In this document: positions 15,845-25,310 of the stretch, piece by piece | Numbering within the stretch: position 1 is the first letter of the stretch | How the letters are laid out: each line of letters starts with the position of its first letter | Source of the DNA: an uncultured Opitutaceae bacterium | GTDB taxonomy: Bacteria > Verrucomicrobiota > Verrucomicrobiia > Opitutales > Opitutaceae | Reading direction: 5' to 3' | Assembly: GCA_903929355.1 (NCBI GenBank) | Contig: CAIYUN010000027.1 | Location: 1 to 49,024, forward strand | DNA: 49,024 bases | Program-made: the position numbers and the translations under genes | The notes under the pieces: model-generated | The model's database searches: none | Told to the model about the DNA's origin: nothing | The model's input: the letters and a program-made list of their open reading frames with translations, nothing else

Positions 15845-17140
15845 TCAGGGCGATCCCTGTGCCGATGGCTCCTGCGGTGGTCGGTCCGTTCTCCAGCGGG
15901 CAAAGGCGTTGTTCAAGATGTCCTCCACCCGGCTGGCATAGGCTTCGTCGCTGGACTTCACCACGGTCACCAAATCGTAGTCCACTCCCTTGGCGCGCAG
16001 CGGTCGGGCGGGTGCCGGCAGGTGGGTTGATTCGCCTATTTGACCAAGATACACATACACATAGGCGTAGGGCTTTTGAGGATCAATGGGTGTGGGCGTG
16101 GGGGTTCCGGGACGCCATTCGGCATTGTCTTCCCGGTCAATCGCCCACCCGCGACCATCTGGGCCGCCTCCCTGGCCGCCGCTCACCCGGCCACGCGGAT
16201 CGGCATCAACCTTGAGCATCGCCGTGAACAGCGCCTGTTCGACCGTCGGCTCGCCCCGGGTCCCATCCGGATGGGACCGGAGAAATGCCTGGGTGGCGGC
16301 GAGTTGCTTTTGAAATTCGGACTCCTCGACAAAATCCCAATTGCCGCTCGTGTCCATCACCGCCCGGCCGAGGAAAGGGAATTTGTTGTCGATCGCCGCC
16401 CAGTGGGAGGGATGGTCGTAATACAGGAGAACTCGTTGACCGTCGTCGAAGCGCAATCCATCGACATAGCGATAGCTCATCGCCTCGCTGGAAAGCGCAT
16501 GATGTTTCGCCCAATTGAGCCACAAATCGCCCAGCTGTGCGTGGCTGGTGAATATGTTCAGATGCATGACCGCTTCGGCCGAAGTCCCGAGGCCTTGGGC
16601 CAGTGAATCGAGCGGATCGCTCCCTCCGCGGGGATACCAACCGTCATGTTTGCCCGCAAAGTCTTGGAAAAAAGAGAAAACAAAGCTGCGGCAGTTGAGG
16701 CATTGGGCATAGCTGTTGCTCATGAAACCAGGCCGCGAATCGGGATGCCGCCACATGAAGCCGCCATAGGTGAGCGTCGCGGCTGACAAGCCCGCCATGG
16801 CGAGGTTGGCCCGAACGAGCCGCGCCTGACCTGCGAACCATATTTTCATCACCACGAATGCGGCCAGGCAGGCGAATGGGGTGAGCAACGCGGTCGTCAG
16901 CACCACCCCCATGAGCCGGTCTTGGCGGAGAGACTGCTCCAGTTGGTCGTATCGCATCCGGTCGAAAAAATACCAAAACTCCAAACCGTTGTGGTAATAA
17001 GACCAGCGGATGAGCCACACCCCGACGGGCACCAAGGGCATCCAGACCCAAGTCAGCCCGACCGCCTTGGGCCACCACGGGTCATCTGATCCGTCTGCAT
17101 CGGGTCGGTTCGGCACGGGCGGTTCTGACGGCGCGGTCAT
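15845..17140 (-). CDS. Uncharacterised membrane protein
   Basis: This 431-residue protein starts at 17140 (MTAPSEPPVP); a TTG two codons earlier is the alternative. Three membrane helices are visible at about residues 27-47, 77-101 and 110-130, followed by a roughly 300-residue soluble domain. That domain begins SNSYAQCLNCRSFVFSFFQD and contains HDGWYPRGGSDPLDSLAQGL, GLRFDDGQRVLLYYD, VMDTSGNWDFVEESEFQKQL and PYAYVYVYLGQ. The 'C...fa.khDGwYP' stretch is reminiscent of the exposed region of Verrucomicrobia/Planctomycetes pilin-like proteins, but there is no prepilin leader. I do not recognise a family. It has no obvious operon partner. Confidence 0.7.
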   Translation of the reverse strand: MTAPSEPPVPNRPDADGSDDPWWPKAVGLTWVWMPLVPVGVWLIRWSYYHNGLEFWYFFDRMRYDQLEQSLRQDRLMGVVLTTALLTPFACLAAFVVMKIWFAGQARLVRANLAMAGLSAATLTYGGFMWRHPDSRPGFMSNSYAQCLNCRSFVFSFFQDFAGKHDGWYPRGGSDPLDSLAQGLGTSAEAVMHLNIFTSHAQLGDLWLNWAKHHALSSEAMSYRYVDGLRFDDGQRVLLYYDHPSHWAAIDNKFPFLGRAVMDTSGNWDFVEESEFQKQLAATQAFLRSHPDGTRGEPTVEQALFTAMLKVDADPRGRVSGGQGGGPDGRGWAIDREDNAEWRPGTPTPTPIDPQKPYAYVYVYLGQIGESTHLPAPARPLRAKGVDYDLVTVVKSSDEAYASRVEDILNNAFARWRTDRPPQEPSAQGSP

Positions 17141-17226
17141 GGGCAACAGTTAGCATGCTACCCCTGCGCTGTTTGGCCATTGCATTCGCACGGTTCCCAT
17201 CGGGCAAGTGCCTTCCGTAATCATTC

Positions 17227-17745
17227 TGAATCCGTGTTCATTCGTGTCCATCCGTGGTTAAAAAACTCCGTCCATTCCGTTCCTGATTCCCTGATTTCCA
17301 AATAAAATTCAAATCTGGTGCTTTCCAAATCTCCGTGTCCTCGGCTCGACTCTCTGTGCGCTCTGTGTCCCAATTCCGATTCCGTCCCGACCTGTCCTCC
17401 GAAGCCTCGGCGAAGGAGGATCCGTGGTTAAATACTCCGTCCATTCCGTTCCTGATTTCCTGATTTCCAAATAAAATTCCAATCTGGTGCTTTCTAAATT
17501 CCGTGTGGCCAATTTCTGGATCCGTATCCGTGTTCATCCGTGTCCATCCGTGGTTAAAAAACTCCGTCCCCTCCGTTCCTGATTTCCTGATTTCCAAATA
17601 AAATTCAAACTGGTGCTTTCCAAATTCTTTGAGGCCAATTTCTGGATCCGTATCCGTGTTTATCCGTGTTCATCCGTGTCCATCCGTGGTTAAAATACTC
17701 CGTCCCCTCCGTTCCTGATTTCCTGATTTCCAAATAAAATCCAAT
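17227..17745 (-). repeat. Four-copy tandem array of a 127-170 bp unit
   Basis: Each unit holds one to five ATCCGTG words, GTGGTTAAA, CTCCGTCC and TTCCTGATTTCCTGATTTCC, then CAAATAAAAT and CTGGTGCTTTCCAAAT. The GTGGTTAA landmarks begin at about 17250, 17420, 17547 and 17682. The first interval is lengthened by an insertion with CTCTGTGCGCTCTGTG words. The array fills the 643-base spacer 3' of mnmA. No gene is supported inside it. Confidence 0.85.
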
Positions 17746-17789
17746 CTGGATCTTGCCGAATTCTAGATTGTTTCCCCTGGGGAAGAGCA

Positions 17790-18938
17790 TCAAAAATAGA
17801 TCCCGCCACCCAGCAACCGCTCCCCTTCATGCAGCGCCAGCACCTGGCCGCTGGCGAGCGCGCGTTGCGGCACTTGGAATCTCACGACCGCCGTCCCGTC
17901 GGCCTCGGGCACAAACTCCAGCGCCACGCGCGGGTCGCGGTAGCGCACCCGGCCCTCCATCACGCGCGGAGCGGTGACCGGCGGGCCGTTCCAATGCAGC
18001 GAGTGGACCCGCACCTCGGTCTGAAACAACCCGGGCGCGTCGGGCGCGTCGAAGGCGACCAGCAGCGCGCGGTCGGGGGCCCGCTTGCCGACCACCACAT
18101 AGGCCTGGTGGTCGGTGTTGGAGGGGATGCCGATGCCCTTGCGCTGGCCAAGGGTGAAATAGTGCAGGCCCCGGTGTTCCCCGAGCCGCCGGCCGTCGCC
18201 TGCGTGCACGATGGGGCCCGGAGCGTCCGGCACGTATTGCCGGAGAAAATCGCGCATCTTCACCTCGCCGATGAAGCAGATGCCCTGGCTGTCCTTTTTG
18301 TCGGCGTTGGCCAGCCCGGCCGCGCGCGCCCGCTCCCGTACTTCCGGCTTGGTGAGGTCACCCAGCGGAAAGCGCGCGTCTGCGAGCTGATCCTGCGCCA
18401 GCAGCGCGAGAAAATATGACTGGTCCTTGTTTTTGTCGGCGCCCTCGAGCAAAGCGAATTGAGGCAGGGCGGGACCGCCAGGCCCGCCGCATGCATTTCC
18501 GTCATTCCGCACTCCGCACTCCGCACTCCGCATTTCTCCCTCCTTCCGTCTGGCATAATGCCCGGTCGCCACCGCCGCGAAGCCGTGGTCCTTGGCCCAC
18601 GCCCGAAACACCCCGAACTTGATTTCGCGGTTGCAGCGCACATCCGGGTTGGGCGTGAGGCCGTGCGCATAACCATCGAGGAGGTGGGCCACGACCCGCT
18701 CACGGTAATCCTGCATCAGGTTGACCACGCGAAACTCGATCCCAAGCCGCTCGCACGCCGCCCGCGCGTCCGTGATGTCCTGCTCCCACGGGCAGTGGCC
18801 GACGACCTCATCCTCGTTGATCCAGTTCTTCATGTACGCGCCCACGAGCTCATGCCCCTGCTCCTTGAGCAGCAGGGCCGCGACGGAGCTGTCCACTCCT
18901 CCGGACATTGCGACCAGGATTTTTTCACGCACGGCCAT
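17790..18938 (-). CDS. mnmA: tRNA 2-thiouridylase MnmA
   Basis: This 382-residue enzyme is tRNA-specific 2-thiouridylase, which makes the 2-thio group of U34 in Lys, Glu and Gln tRNAs using ATP and a persulfide. The PP-loop motif is [11 protein letters not shown] (residues 8-18). The two catalytic cysteines are Cys102 ([12 protein letters not shown]) and Cys221 ([10 protein letters not shown]). [24 protein letters not shown] and GQRKG are all in place, and the C-terminal beta-barrel is complete. Residues 132-158, between ATGHYAR and [13 protein letters not shown], are roughly 20 residues longer than usual. They encode [10 protein letters not shown] from a period-7 DNA repeat, followed by a Gly/Pro linker. 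Since the frame is intact, the enzyme is probably active. Confidence 0.96.
   Translation of the reverse strand: MAVREKILVAMSGGVDSSVAALLLKEQGHELVGAYMKNWINEDEVVGHCPWEQDITDARAACERLGIEFRVVNLMQDYRERVVAHLLDGYAHGLTPNPDVRCNREIKFGVFRAWAKDHGFAAVATGHYARRKEGEMRSAECGVRNDGNACGGPGGPALPQFALLEGADKNKDQSYFLALLAQDQLADARFPLGDLTKPEVRERARAAGLANADKKDSQGICFIGEVKMRDFLRQYVPDAPGPIVHAGDGRRLGEHRGLHYFTLGQRKGIGIPSNTDHQAYVVVGKRAPDRALLVAFDAPDAPGLFQTEVRVHSLHWNGPPVTAPRVMEGRVRYRDPRVALEFVPEADGTAVVRFQVPQRALASGQVLALHEGERLLGGGIYF
18465..18545 (-). repeat. In-frame repeat insertion inside mnmA
   Basis: The plus strand reads CCGCACTCCGCACTCCGCAC in the middle of a run of about four CTCCGCA units. It lies where MnmA normally has a short variable loop. 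Three units of seven bases equal seven codons, so expansion by threes keeps the frame. Confidence 0.75.
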
Positions 18939-19010
18939 CCTCGCAACGACGCCATCCGGCGTCCGTTTGTCAACCTCTCCTCCCCTCCACTCGTTCTCGT
19001 TCTCCCTCCC

Positions 19011-19132
19011 CTCAACCCCTCAACCCCTCAACCCCTCAACCCCTCAACCCCTCAACGCTTCAACGCTTCAACCCTTCAACCCTTCAACGCTTCAACCCCT
19101 CAACCCTTCAACCCTTCAACCCCTCAACCCCC
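19011..19132. repeat. Period-9 tandem repeat (CTCAACCCC/TTCAACGC)
   Basis: There are about thirteen consecutive 9-bp units, switching between CTCAACCCC, TTCAACGCT and TTCAACCCT. The run ends one base before the stop codon of the phosphoesterase gene and fills most of the gap to the mnmA start. A shorter run of the same unit lies at 20633-20661, on the other side of the phosphoesterase gene. Confidence 0.9.
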
Positions 19133-19133
19133 C

Positions 19134-20510
19134 TCATTTCGCCGGCGCCTCCCCCGGCTTCTGCTCAAAATCAAATGCGCTCATCATGTCGCTGGCCTTG
19201 GCGTCGCGCTCGGTGAGCGGGGCCAGGCCGAAGCGCTTTTCGATGAACGCCAGGATGGATGTCGTGTCCATCGGGGTGTGATCCACCAAGCCCCGTCGCG
19301 CGTAGGGCGAGATGACCAGGGTCGGGACGCGCGCACCCGGTCCCCATCGGTCCACGACCGGCGGGGCCACGTGGTCCCAATAGCCGCCGTTGTCGTCATA
19401 GGTGATGAAAATGGCGCAGTCTGGCCAAGCCGCGCTGGCCTGGATTTGTGCGACGAGGTCCGCCGCGTGGGCTTCGCCGGTGTTGAGGTCGCTGTAGCCG
19501 GGGTGTTCGTCCTCGGGACCGAGCGGCTTGTAAAAGGAGACCGCCGGGAGCGTGCCCGCTTTCAACCCGGCGACGAAGTCCTTGGCGTCCTTGAGGTGCT
19601 CCTTGGCCCGGTCCGTGCCGGCGGCATACAGTTTGTAATAGGCGAAAGGCTGATGATTCGGCTGGAACAGTCGGGCCGGATGGCCCGCGACGGCATCATC
19701 CCAACCTGCGGCATACCACGCCCAGGTGAGGTTTTTTTCACTGAGCCGCTCCCCGATCGTGGGCAGGGTCAGGGCGGGCAGCAGATGCGCGTTGTCCAAC
19801 CGGCTCGGATGAGGGCCCACCGAGCTGTAGGCGGTGCCGATCACGTAGCCGTCGGGGCTGACGACATTGTCCCGGAGCAATCCGGTTGTGGGGTCTGGCT
19901 TGGCGACGTAATCCGCCGGCGGATTGGGCCATTGGGGTGTCGCCGCGCTGATCAGCCAGATATGATTGAGAAAGGACGCGCCAAAGGCCGCGTGGAAGAA
20001 ATTGTCCGCCAGGGTGAATTGCCGGGCATACTTGTAGAGGCCGAGCTTGGTCGTGTCGTAGTAGCCCATCGCGAGCCCGGCGGCGTCGCTCCACGCGGCA
20101 AATTTGTCCATCCTGCCGCCGTCAATCTGCAGTTGCTGCCGGTAAAAGGCGTGGATGATGTCGCTCGTTTTTTGGTCCGCCGGGACATATTTTTCGATTG
20201 GGAAGGGCGCGACGGGCAGGTCGGACGGGAAGCGGGGATCCGGCCGGCGGTTGCCGGTGTTGATGGGCTGGGGGAGGGTCGTATACGCCGTGCCGTCCTT
20301 GGCCACCTGGGGTGTGGCCGATTTGGCGGCGGCCAGACCGTTGGCCCCCGGAAACGTTCCGTAGAGATTGTCGAAAGTGTGGTTCTCCAGGTAAATCACA
20401 ATAATATGATTGATCGGGACCGACGCCGGAGTCTGGGCTTGGGCTGCCATCGGCAGCCCACCCAGGGCGGCGATCAGGGACGCCCACAGAAAAAATGGCG
20501 CGTGGTTCAT
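19134..20510 (-). CDS. Secreted phosphoesterase (phospholipase C / acid phosphatase AcpA family)
   Basis: This 458-residue protein starts at 20510, where [18 protein letters not shown]...AQA gives a signal peptide. The phosphoesterase-family opening follows at once: [19 protein letters not shown] (ENHTFDN at 42-48; Thr45 is the expected nucleophile and Glu/Asn metal ligands). Further on come [38 protein letters not shown] and [16 protein letters not shown], the second metal-binding block, and a final [20 protein letters not shown]. It would hydrolyse phosphomonoesters or phospholipid head groups outside the cytoplasm; the substrate is not determined. It is divergent from the GH13 gene and bracketed by period-9 tandem repeats. 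Confidence 0.9.
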   Translation of the reverse strand: MNHAPFFLWASLIAALGGLPMAAQAQTPASVPINHIIVIYLENHTFDNLYGTFPGANGLAAAKSATPQVAKDGTAYTTLPQPINTGNRRPDPRFPSDLPVAPFPIEKYVPADQKTSDIIHAFYRQQLQIDGGRMDKFAAWSDAAGLAMGYYDTTKLGLYKYARQFTLADNFFHAAFGASFLNHIWLISAATPQWPNPPADYVAKPDPTTGLLRDNVVSPDGYVIGTAYSSVGPHPSRLDNAHLLPALTLPTIGERLSEKNLTWAWYAAGWDDAVAGHPARLFQPNHQPFAYYKLYAAGTDRAKEHLKDAKDFVAGLKAGTLPAVSFYKPLGPEDEHPGYSDLNTGEAHAADLVAQIQASAAWPDCAIFITYDDNGGYWDHVAPPVVDRWGPGARVPTLVISPYARRGLVDHTPMDTTSILAFIEKRFGLAPLTERDAKASDMMSAFDFEQKPGEAPAK

Positions 20511-20602
20511 GGGGTGCACACGAATCATGGAAGTTTTAGGGAAGTTGCAACCGACAATGCTGGGCTGCGGCGTCCATGGCTCCACCGCTGGTTTTCTGGT
20601 GC

Positions 20603-20632
20603 GGGGCGGTGGACAGATCTGTCCACCGCCCC
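20603..20632. repeat. 30-bp perfect palindrome in a divergent promoter region
   Basis: The arms are GGGGCGGTGGACAGA and TCTGTCCACCGCCCC, with no loop. It lies between the divergent starts at 20510 and 20738. It could be an operator, but its junction with a tandem repeat suggests repeat-derived DNA instead. Confidence 0.75.
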
Positions 20633-20661
20633 CAACCCCTCAACCCCTCAACCCTTCAACT
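20633..20661. repeat. Short run of the period-9 CTCAACCCC repeat
   Basis: About three units of CTCAACCCC/TTCAAC follow directly after the 30-bp palindrome and match the longer array at 19011-19132. Confidence 0.8.
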
Positions 20662-20737
20662 TCCCCTTCCCCCCTTCCCCCTCCTCCCCCTTTCTGCTTG
20701 TGCGCGGACGGCCCGGCAGATGCTTTGTAATCCCCTC

Positions 20738-23188
20738 ATGTCCACCCGGCCGAAAAAGATCACCCGCGCCTGGCTCGAATCCCCGGTCCGGGGCGTCATC
20801 GAGCTGGCCCGCGACTGGCGCGCGCGGCATCCCCCGCCGCTGGCGTTGGGCGGCGGGGCCCGGTTTGCCTCCCTGCGGCATGTGCCGGACTATGTGTTCG
20901 GCTGCGCGAGCGGCTTCTTCATCAACCGCAAGAGCGAGATCTATTTTTTTGTGCGAGTGGATCCCGCCACTGCCGCCACCCCGTCGGAAACGCTTTATCT
21001 GGCGGGCGACTTCAACGGGTGGGCTGACGCCATCGGTCGCGACGAGTGGGCGCTGCGCCCCGCCTCGCTTGATGGCGACCCGGTGCTGTTGTGGTCCGGC
21101 CATGCCGACCGTTTTCTCTCCCATCCGCCGGCGCGCTTCAAGTTCGTGTCGGCGGCCGGCGTCTGGCGGCCCGTGCCCTGGGATGCCCCCAACTTCGTGC
21201 GCGACGACAAGGGCAACGTGAACCTTGCCATCGGGCCGGAGCGCACCGGGCAGCACCTGTTTGAGTTCACCGTCGCGTCGCCCCTTGATCTGTCGACGGC
21301 CCTCACGGTGACCTGGACCGACGGCGATGACGGGCAGGAGGTCCCGCTCATGCCGGGCGCGTTTTTTCACCAGCTGGGCACCGATCTCCCGTTGGGCGCG
21401 CTCGTGCGCGGCGCGGAGACGGTCTTCCGGCTGTTCGCCCCGCGCGCCAGAAGCGTCGCCCTCTGCGTCTGCGACGATCTCGCCGCGCAGGACCGGCCGC
21501 ACCGCTACGCGCTCGCGCGCCGCGCCGACGCCCACGGCGCGGCCGGCGTGTGGGAGCTCGTGCTCGCGCAAAACCTCCATGGCTGGTTTTACTGGTATCA
21601 CGTGGACGGTCCCGCCGATGTCTTCGGGATGTTTCGGCCGGACCAGCGCGTGCTCGACCCCTGGGCGCTGGCGACGGTGGACCATGCCGGGCCCGGCGTG
21701 GTGCTGGACCGGGCGCGGATCGCCCCCGGCGACCGCAGCCTGAAGACGCCGGCCTGGCAGGATCTGGTCATCGCCGAGGTCCATGTGCGCGACCTCACCG
21801 CGCACGCCCCGGTCGCACTCACCGCGGTGGAGCGCCGGGGTTTCGCCGGGCTGCGCGCCTGGGTGGAAAGCCCCCAGTTTTATCTGCACCACCTGGGCGT
21901 GAACTGCGTTGAGCTGCAGCCCGTGCAGGAAATGGACAACCGCACCGCGGAGGAATACCACTGGGGCTACATGACGGCGAATTACTTTGCCCCGGCGAGC
22001 GCCTATTCAACCGATCCGACCCGCGCCACCGGGGTGGCGGAATTCCAAGCCCTCGTGGCCTCGCTCCACCGGCGCGGTCTGGCGGTGATCCTCGATGTGG
22101 TCTACAACCATGTCGGCGAGCCCGCGCACCTCATGCTGGTGGACAAGCTCTACTACTTTGAGCAGGACGCCGCCGGTAACCTGTCGAACTGGAGCGGCTG
22201 CGGGAACGACCTGCGCGCCGGCGCCGCCATGGCCCAACGGCTGATCATCGACAGTTGCACCCACCTCATCGAGACCTACGGCGTGGATGGTTTCCGCTTC
22301 GACCTCGCCGAGCTGATCGGGGCCGACGTGCTGCGCGAGGTGGAGACCGCCCTCAAGCAGGTGAAGCCCGATGTGATCCTCATCGCCGAGCCCTGGAGCT
22401 TCCGGGGCCATATCGCCGGCGCGCTGCGCGACACCGGCTGGGCCTCCTGGAACGACGGCTACCGCGACTTCATCCGTGAATACGTGCGTGGCGGCGGCAC
22501 CCGGGAGGGCTTCGAGTATTACCTGAAGGGCTCGCCGTGGTATTACGCCAAATGGCCGGCCCAGACGGTCAACTACTCCGAGTCGCATGACGACCGTGCC
22601 TGGCTGGATGTGATCACCGAGAACCCCGGCAACAATGGTGACCGCCCCACGTGGAACGACCGCCGCCGCACGCACCTCATGGCGGCCGTCCTGTTCATGT
22701 CCGTCGGCATCCCGATGCTGGCCGCCGGCCAGGATTTCCTGCGCTCGAAGCAGGGCGTCAACAACACCTACCAGCGCGGCGACCTCAACGCGCTCGATTA
22801 CCGCCGCCTCTGGCGTTACCCCGCGACCCACGCCTGGTTTGCCGGCTGGATTGCGTTCCGCCGCTCCGAACTAGGGCGGCTGGTGCGCCACTATGCCCGG
22901 GCCAGCGAGGGCTTTTTCCAGTTTTTCTGGGCCCCAGGGTCCAACGCGTCCGCCGTCCTCTACAATGCTGATCGGAGCCAGGGCCCGGCGCGGCTCCTCT
23001 TTGCGGTCAATCCCACGCTGGATGATGTCAGCGTTCCGCTCGGGGGCGCGCTCCCGGCGGCCCCATGGCGGCAACTGGCCGACCACGAGCATTTTTTCCC
23101 CGCCGGCGGGGACGACACCGGCCAGCCGGTCGAGCCCGACCTCTTCGTCCCCGCCCTCGGCTGCGGCCTCTGGCTCAGCGAGGGTTGA
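20738..23188 (+). CDS. GH13 pullulanase / glycogen-debranching-type enzyme
   Basis: This 816-residue protein starts at 20738 (MSTRPKKITRAW), because upstream codons read through repeats. There is no signal peptide, so it is probably cytoplasmic. Residues of about 60-160 resemble a carbohydrate-binding N-domain (YLAGDFNGWADAIG). A CBM48-like domain follows (VFRLFAPRARSVAL, about 225-330), then a GH13 barrel with all four regions: DVVYNH (453-458), DGFRFD with nucleophile Asp522, IAEPW with acid Glu551, and SHDD with His617/Asp618. The family cleaves alpha-1,6 branches of pullulan, starch or glycogen. The organism also carries GlgA in this window, so a role in storage-glucan breakdown is likely. 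Confidence 0.9.
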   Translation: MSTRPKKITRAWLESPVRGVIELARDWRARHPPPLALGGGARFASLRHVPDYVFGCASGFFINRKSEIYFFVRVDPATAATPSETLYLAGDFNGWADAIGRDEWALRPASLDGDPVLLWSGHADRFLSHPPARFKFVSAAGVWRPVPWDAPNFVRDDKGNVNLAIGPERTGQHLFEFTVASPLDLSTALTVTWTDGDDGQEVPLMPGAFFHQLGTDLPLGALVRGAETVFRLFAPRARSVALCVCDDLAAQDRPHRYALARRADAHGAAGVWELVLAQNLHGWFYWYHVDGPADVFGMFRPDQRVLDPWALATVDHAGPGVVLDRARIAPGDRSLKTPAWQDLVIAEVHVRDLTAHAPVALTAVERRGFAGLRAWVESPQFYLHHLGVNCVELQPVQEMDNRTAEEYHWGYMTANYFAPASAYSTDPTRATGVAEFQALVASLHRRGLAVILDVVYNHVGEPAHLMLVDKLYYFEQDAAGNLSNWSGCGNDLRAGAAMAQRLIIDSCTHLIETYGVDGFRFDLAELIGADVLREVETALKQVKPDVILIAEPWSFRGHIAGALRDTGWASWNDGYRDFIREYVRGGGTREGFEYYLKGSPWYYAKWPAQTVNYSESHDDRAWLDVITENPGNNGDRPTWNDRRRTHLMAAVLFMSVGIPMLAAGQDFLRSKQGVNNTYQRGDLNALDYRRLWRYPATHAWFAGWIAFRRSELGRLVRHYARASEGFFQFFWAPGSNASAVLYNADRSQGPARLLFAVNPTLDDVSVPLGGALPAAPWRQLADHEHFFPAGGDDTGQPVEPDLFVPALGCGLWLSEG

Positions 23189-23411
23189 TCCCGGAAATCG
23201 TGCTCGTTCCTTGTCGCGCCGTAGCTTCAGCCCAGGCGGATCTTTCTCCCCCAACCCGGCGAAAGATGAGTGGAAAGTGGCGCGCCCCCCGTGTCTAAAC
23301 CCTCTGGCTGGTCTTTCACCCTGACCTCGGCCGGAGCAGAGTTGGACAACATCCGGGCGGTCGGCGCGATGGAAGCCCCAAGCTGGCTTACCGATTTTGA
23401 GGTCTGATTCT

Positions 23412-25310
23412 TCAATTTGCTACGGGATCATTTCCGATCCCGGCCGGAGCGGAAGCGCGAAATATCCGGGCGATTTTGAATCGTTCAAAGGGCACTTCGA
23501 TTAGAAAATAGGAAACCGCAGCCGCCACTAGGATGGTCGGCAGGCATACCAGCAATGCCGCAAAACTCTGGTGTTCAGACAGCGTGGTCGGAAACCAATG
23601 ACGCATGCCGAGGATTATCGGTTCGTGCCAGACGTAGATGCTGTAGGAGAACAAGCCCACCCGGCAACCCAGGGCGGTCGCATTCCGCAACCGGCGGCTT
23701 TCCCTGCCAGCCACCGTCATCGCCTCTGCGATAAAAATCAATGCACCGGTGATGGCGGCGGTGATGGTCGGCGCAAATCCGACCATCGCAAAAAAATCCG
23801 AGGGGCGGGGGTTGACCATGGCGGGGAGGGTGAATCTTACCATCAGGGAATATCCGGCGATGGTCACAATTACAAAGAGCAGAAACTTTGTTAGGCCTTG
23901 GGTTGAAATCCGACTGCGGAAACAGTCACAAACCGGATTGAGCAACAAGCCGAATGCAAACAGATCGAGATTGGACAAAACCGGGGTGTAAATCATCGAA
24001 TTCCATGCTGGTGCCCCCAGCCAATTCAGCGCCCCCCGCCGCGCGATCAAACCAAGACAGGCGATGGCAGCAAGCAATAGCGTCACCATGATAGGCTTGC
24101 GTAATGGCGGGGCAAAAAGCAGGAAGACCAAGATCGGCACCATGAGGTAAAACTGCACCTCCGTGCTCACCGCCCAGAGCGCGCCAATCGGACAGATTGG
24201 GTCGCCATTGGAACCAAACGAAAGAATATCGGCCAGATTCCAAATCCGGTTGGGTTCAAAAAGCTCCCTCGTCTTGAATGCCGCCACGAGCAAAACGGCG
24301 GCAAAATACAGCGGAACAATGCGAAGTGCGCGGTTGCGATAAAACGCCGCAATCCGGGCGGAATCGAGGTGGTAACGGCCGGAATAAAACCCCTTGCCCA
24401 TCAGATAGCCCGAGAGAGTGAAAAACATCCAAACTCCCACCCACGGGCAAGGGGCCAGAATGCGATAAAGGAGCCCCATGTCCGCTGAGAGCGTGCGGGG
24501 CGGAAAAACCACCAGCAGGATATGTCCGAACAAGACCAGCCCACAGGCCAGTGCGCGAACGAGCAGGAGATAGTCGATGGGCCCCTTTGCTGGGAGCGCA
24601 GTCGGGCAAGGAGACGCTGGCGAAGCCCGATACATTTTCACGATGATTACCACCATTAGACCGGCCAGCAAAAGCCGCCCCAGAATAAAATCAGACAAGG
24701 CCGTTTCCCGCGGTCCAATGATGTCAAGGTGGGGCGCGGTGATTTGCCCGTCAAAGCCACGGAGGCCAGCCAGGTCGGAACCGAGGTGCAGCCGGTTGGC
24801 GGTGAATTCCGGCCGCTGGAAGGGCCCGGTGTAGACGAGTTTGCCGTCGAGCGTGATTTTGACGATTGAGCCAAACTCACCGTTGAGCGCCAGATCGTGC
24901 CACTCGGCGGGCGCAAGGGGTCCGCCGAATGTCCCACCGGTGGGATCACCATGATCATTGGGCAAGGTGACCGAGAGCGACTGGCCGGAATACTTAAGCG
25001 TGAGCCCGGTGGCGGATGTGGCCGTCTGCAGGAGGACTCCGGGACGAGCAGAAGGTGGGACTTGAAAGCGGAGACCGAGGCGAAGCCCAAAGGTGGCGTC
25101 AGGCTGGGGTAGATCGTAATCGACCTGCGCTCCCTGGAGGTGCGGACTTCGTGCGTCAACTTGGGCGGGTACGTTTCGAAGGCTCCGCACGATTCGAGCC
25201 CTAAACAAGTTGAGGCCGGCGCCAAACAGCGCGAGTATCGCCACCACGATCCACCAGATGCGTCTTGAATAAGACCGGGTGGGAGTGGGAGCGATCAGGT
25301 TGCTTTTCAT
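23412..25310 (-). CDS. Acyltransferase 3 family membrane protein with N-terminal LamG-like domain
   Basis: This 632-residue protein starts at 25310 (MKSNLIAPTP). A membrane helix at about 18-36 precedes a roughly 135-residue concanavalin/LamG-like beta domain (65-200: WHDLALNGEFGSIVKITLDG, then HLGSDLAGLRGFDGQI). A second helix follows (205-227), then a multi-helix acyltransferase 3 domain (245-620) with LVRALACGLVLFGHILLVVF, FFTLSGYLMGKGFYSGRY and YSIYVWHEPIILG. The catalytic part would transfer acetyl or another acyl group to a surface glycan. The extracytoplasmic lectin-like part could bind that glycan. It is divergent from the polysaccharide-export operon, which supports glycan modification. 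Confidence 0.88.
   Translation of the reverse strand: MKSNLIAPTPTRSYSRRIWWIVVAILALFGAGLNLFRARIVRSLRNVPAQVDARSPHLQGAQVDYDLPQPDATFGLRLGLRFQVPPSARPGVLLQTATSATGLTLKYSGQSLSVTLPNDHGDPTGGTFGGPLAPAEWHDLALNGEFGSIVKITLDGKLVYTGPFQRPEFTANRLHLGSDLAGLRGFDGQITAPHLDIIGPRETALSDFILGRLLLAGLMVVIIVKMYRASPASPCPTALPAKGPIDYLLLVRALACGLVLFGHILLVVFPPRTLSADMGLLYRILAPCPWVGVWMFFTLSGYLMGKGFYSGRYHLDSARIAAFYRNRALRIVPLYFAAVLLVAAFKTRELFEPNRIWNLADILSFGSNGDPICPIGALWAVSTEVQFYLMVPILVFLLFAPPLRKPIMVTLLLAAIACLGLIARRGALNWLGAPAWNSMIYTPVLSNLDLFAFGLLLNPVCDCFRSRISTQGLTKFLLFVIVTIAGYSLMVRFTLPAMVNPRPSDFFAMVGFAPTITAAITGALIFIAEAMTVAGRESRRLRNATALGCRVGLFSYSIYVWHEPIILGMRHWFPTTLSEHQSFAALLVCLPTILVAAAVSYFLIEVPFERFKIARIFRASAPAGIGNDPVAN

Noticed and set aside
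17227-17745. Possible CRISPR or origin-like iteron array
   Set aside because: Repeats and intervals are both conserved, so there are no unique spacers. There is no DnaA-box pattern or replication gene beside it.
17767-17783. TTCCCC/GGGGAA stem as a terminator of mnmA
   Set aside because: The stem is only 6 bp with almost no loop and no U-tract, so it is too weak to call.
19011-19132. Possible CRISPR array because of regular short repeats
   Set aside because: The units are 9 bp with no spacers, so it is a simple tandem repeat, and no cas gene is nearby.
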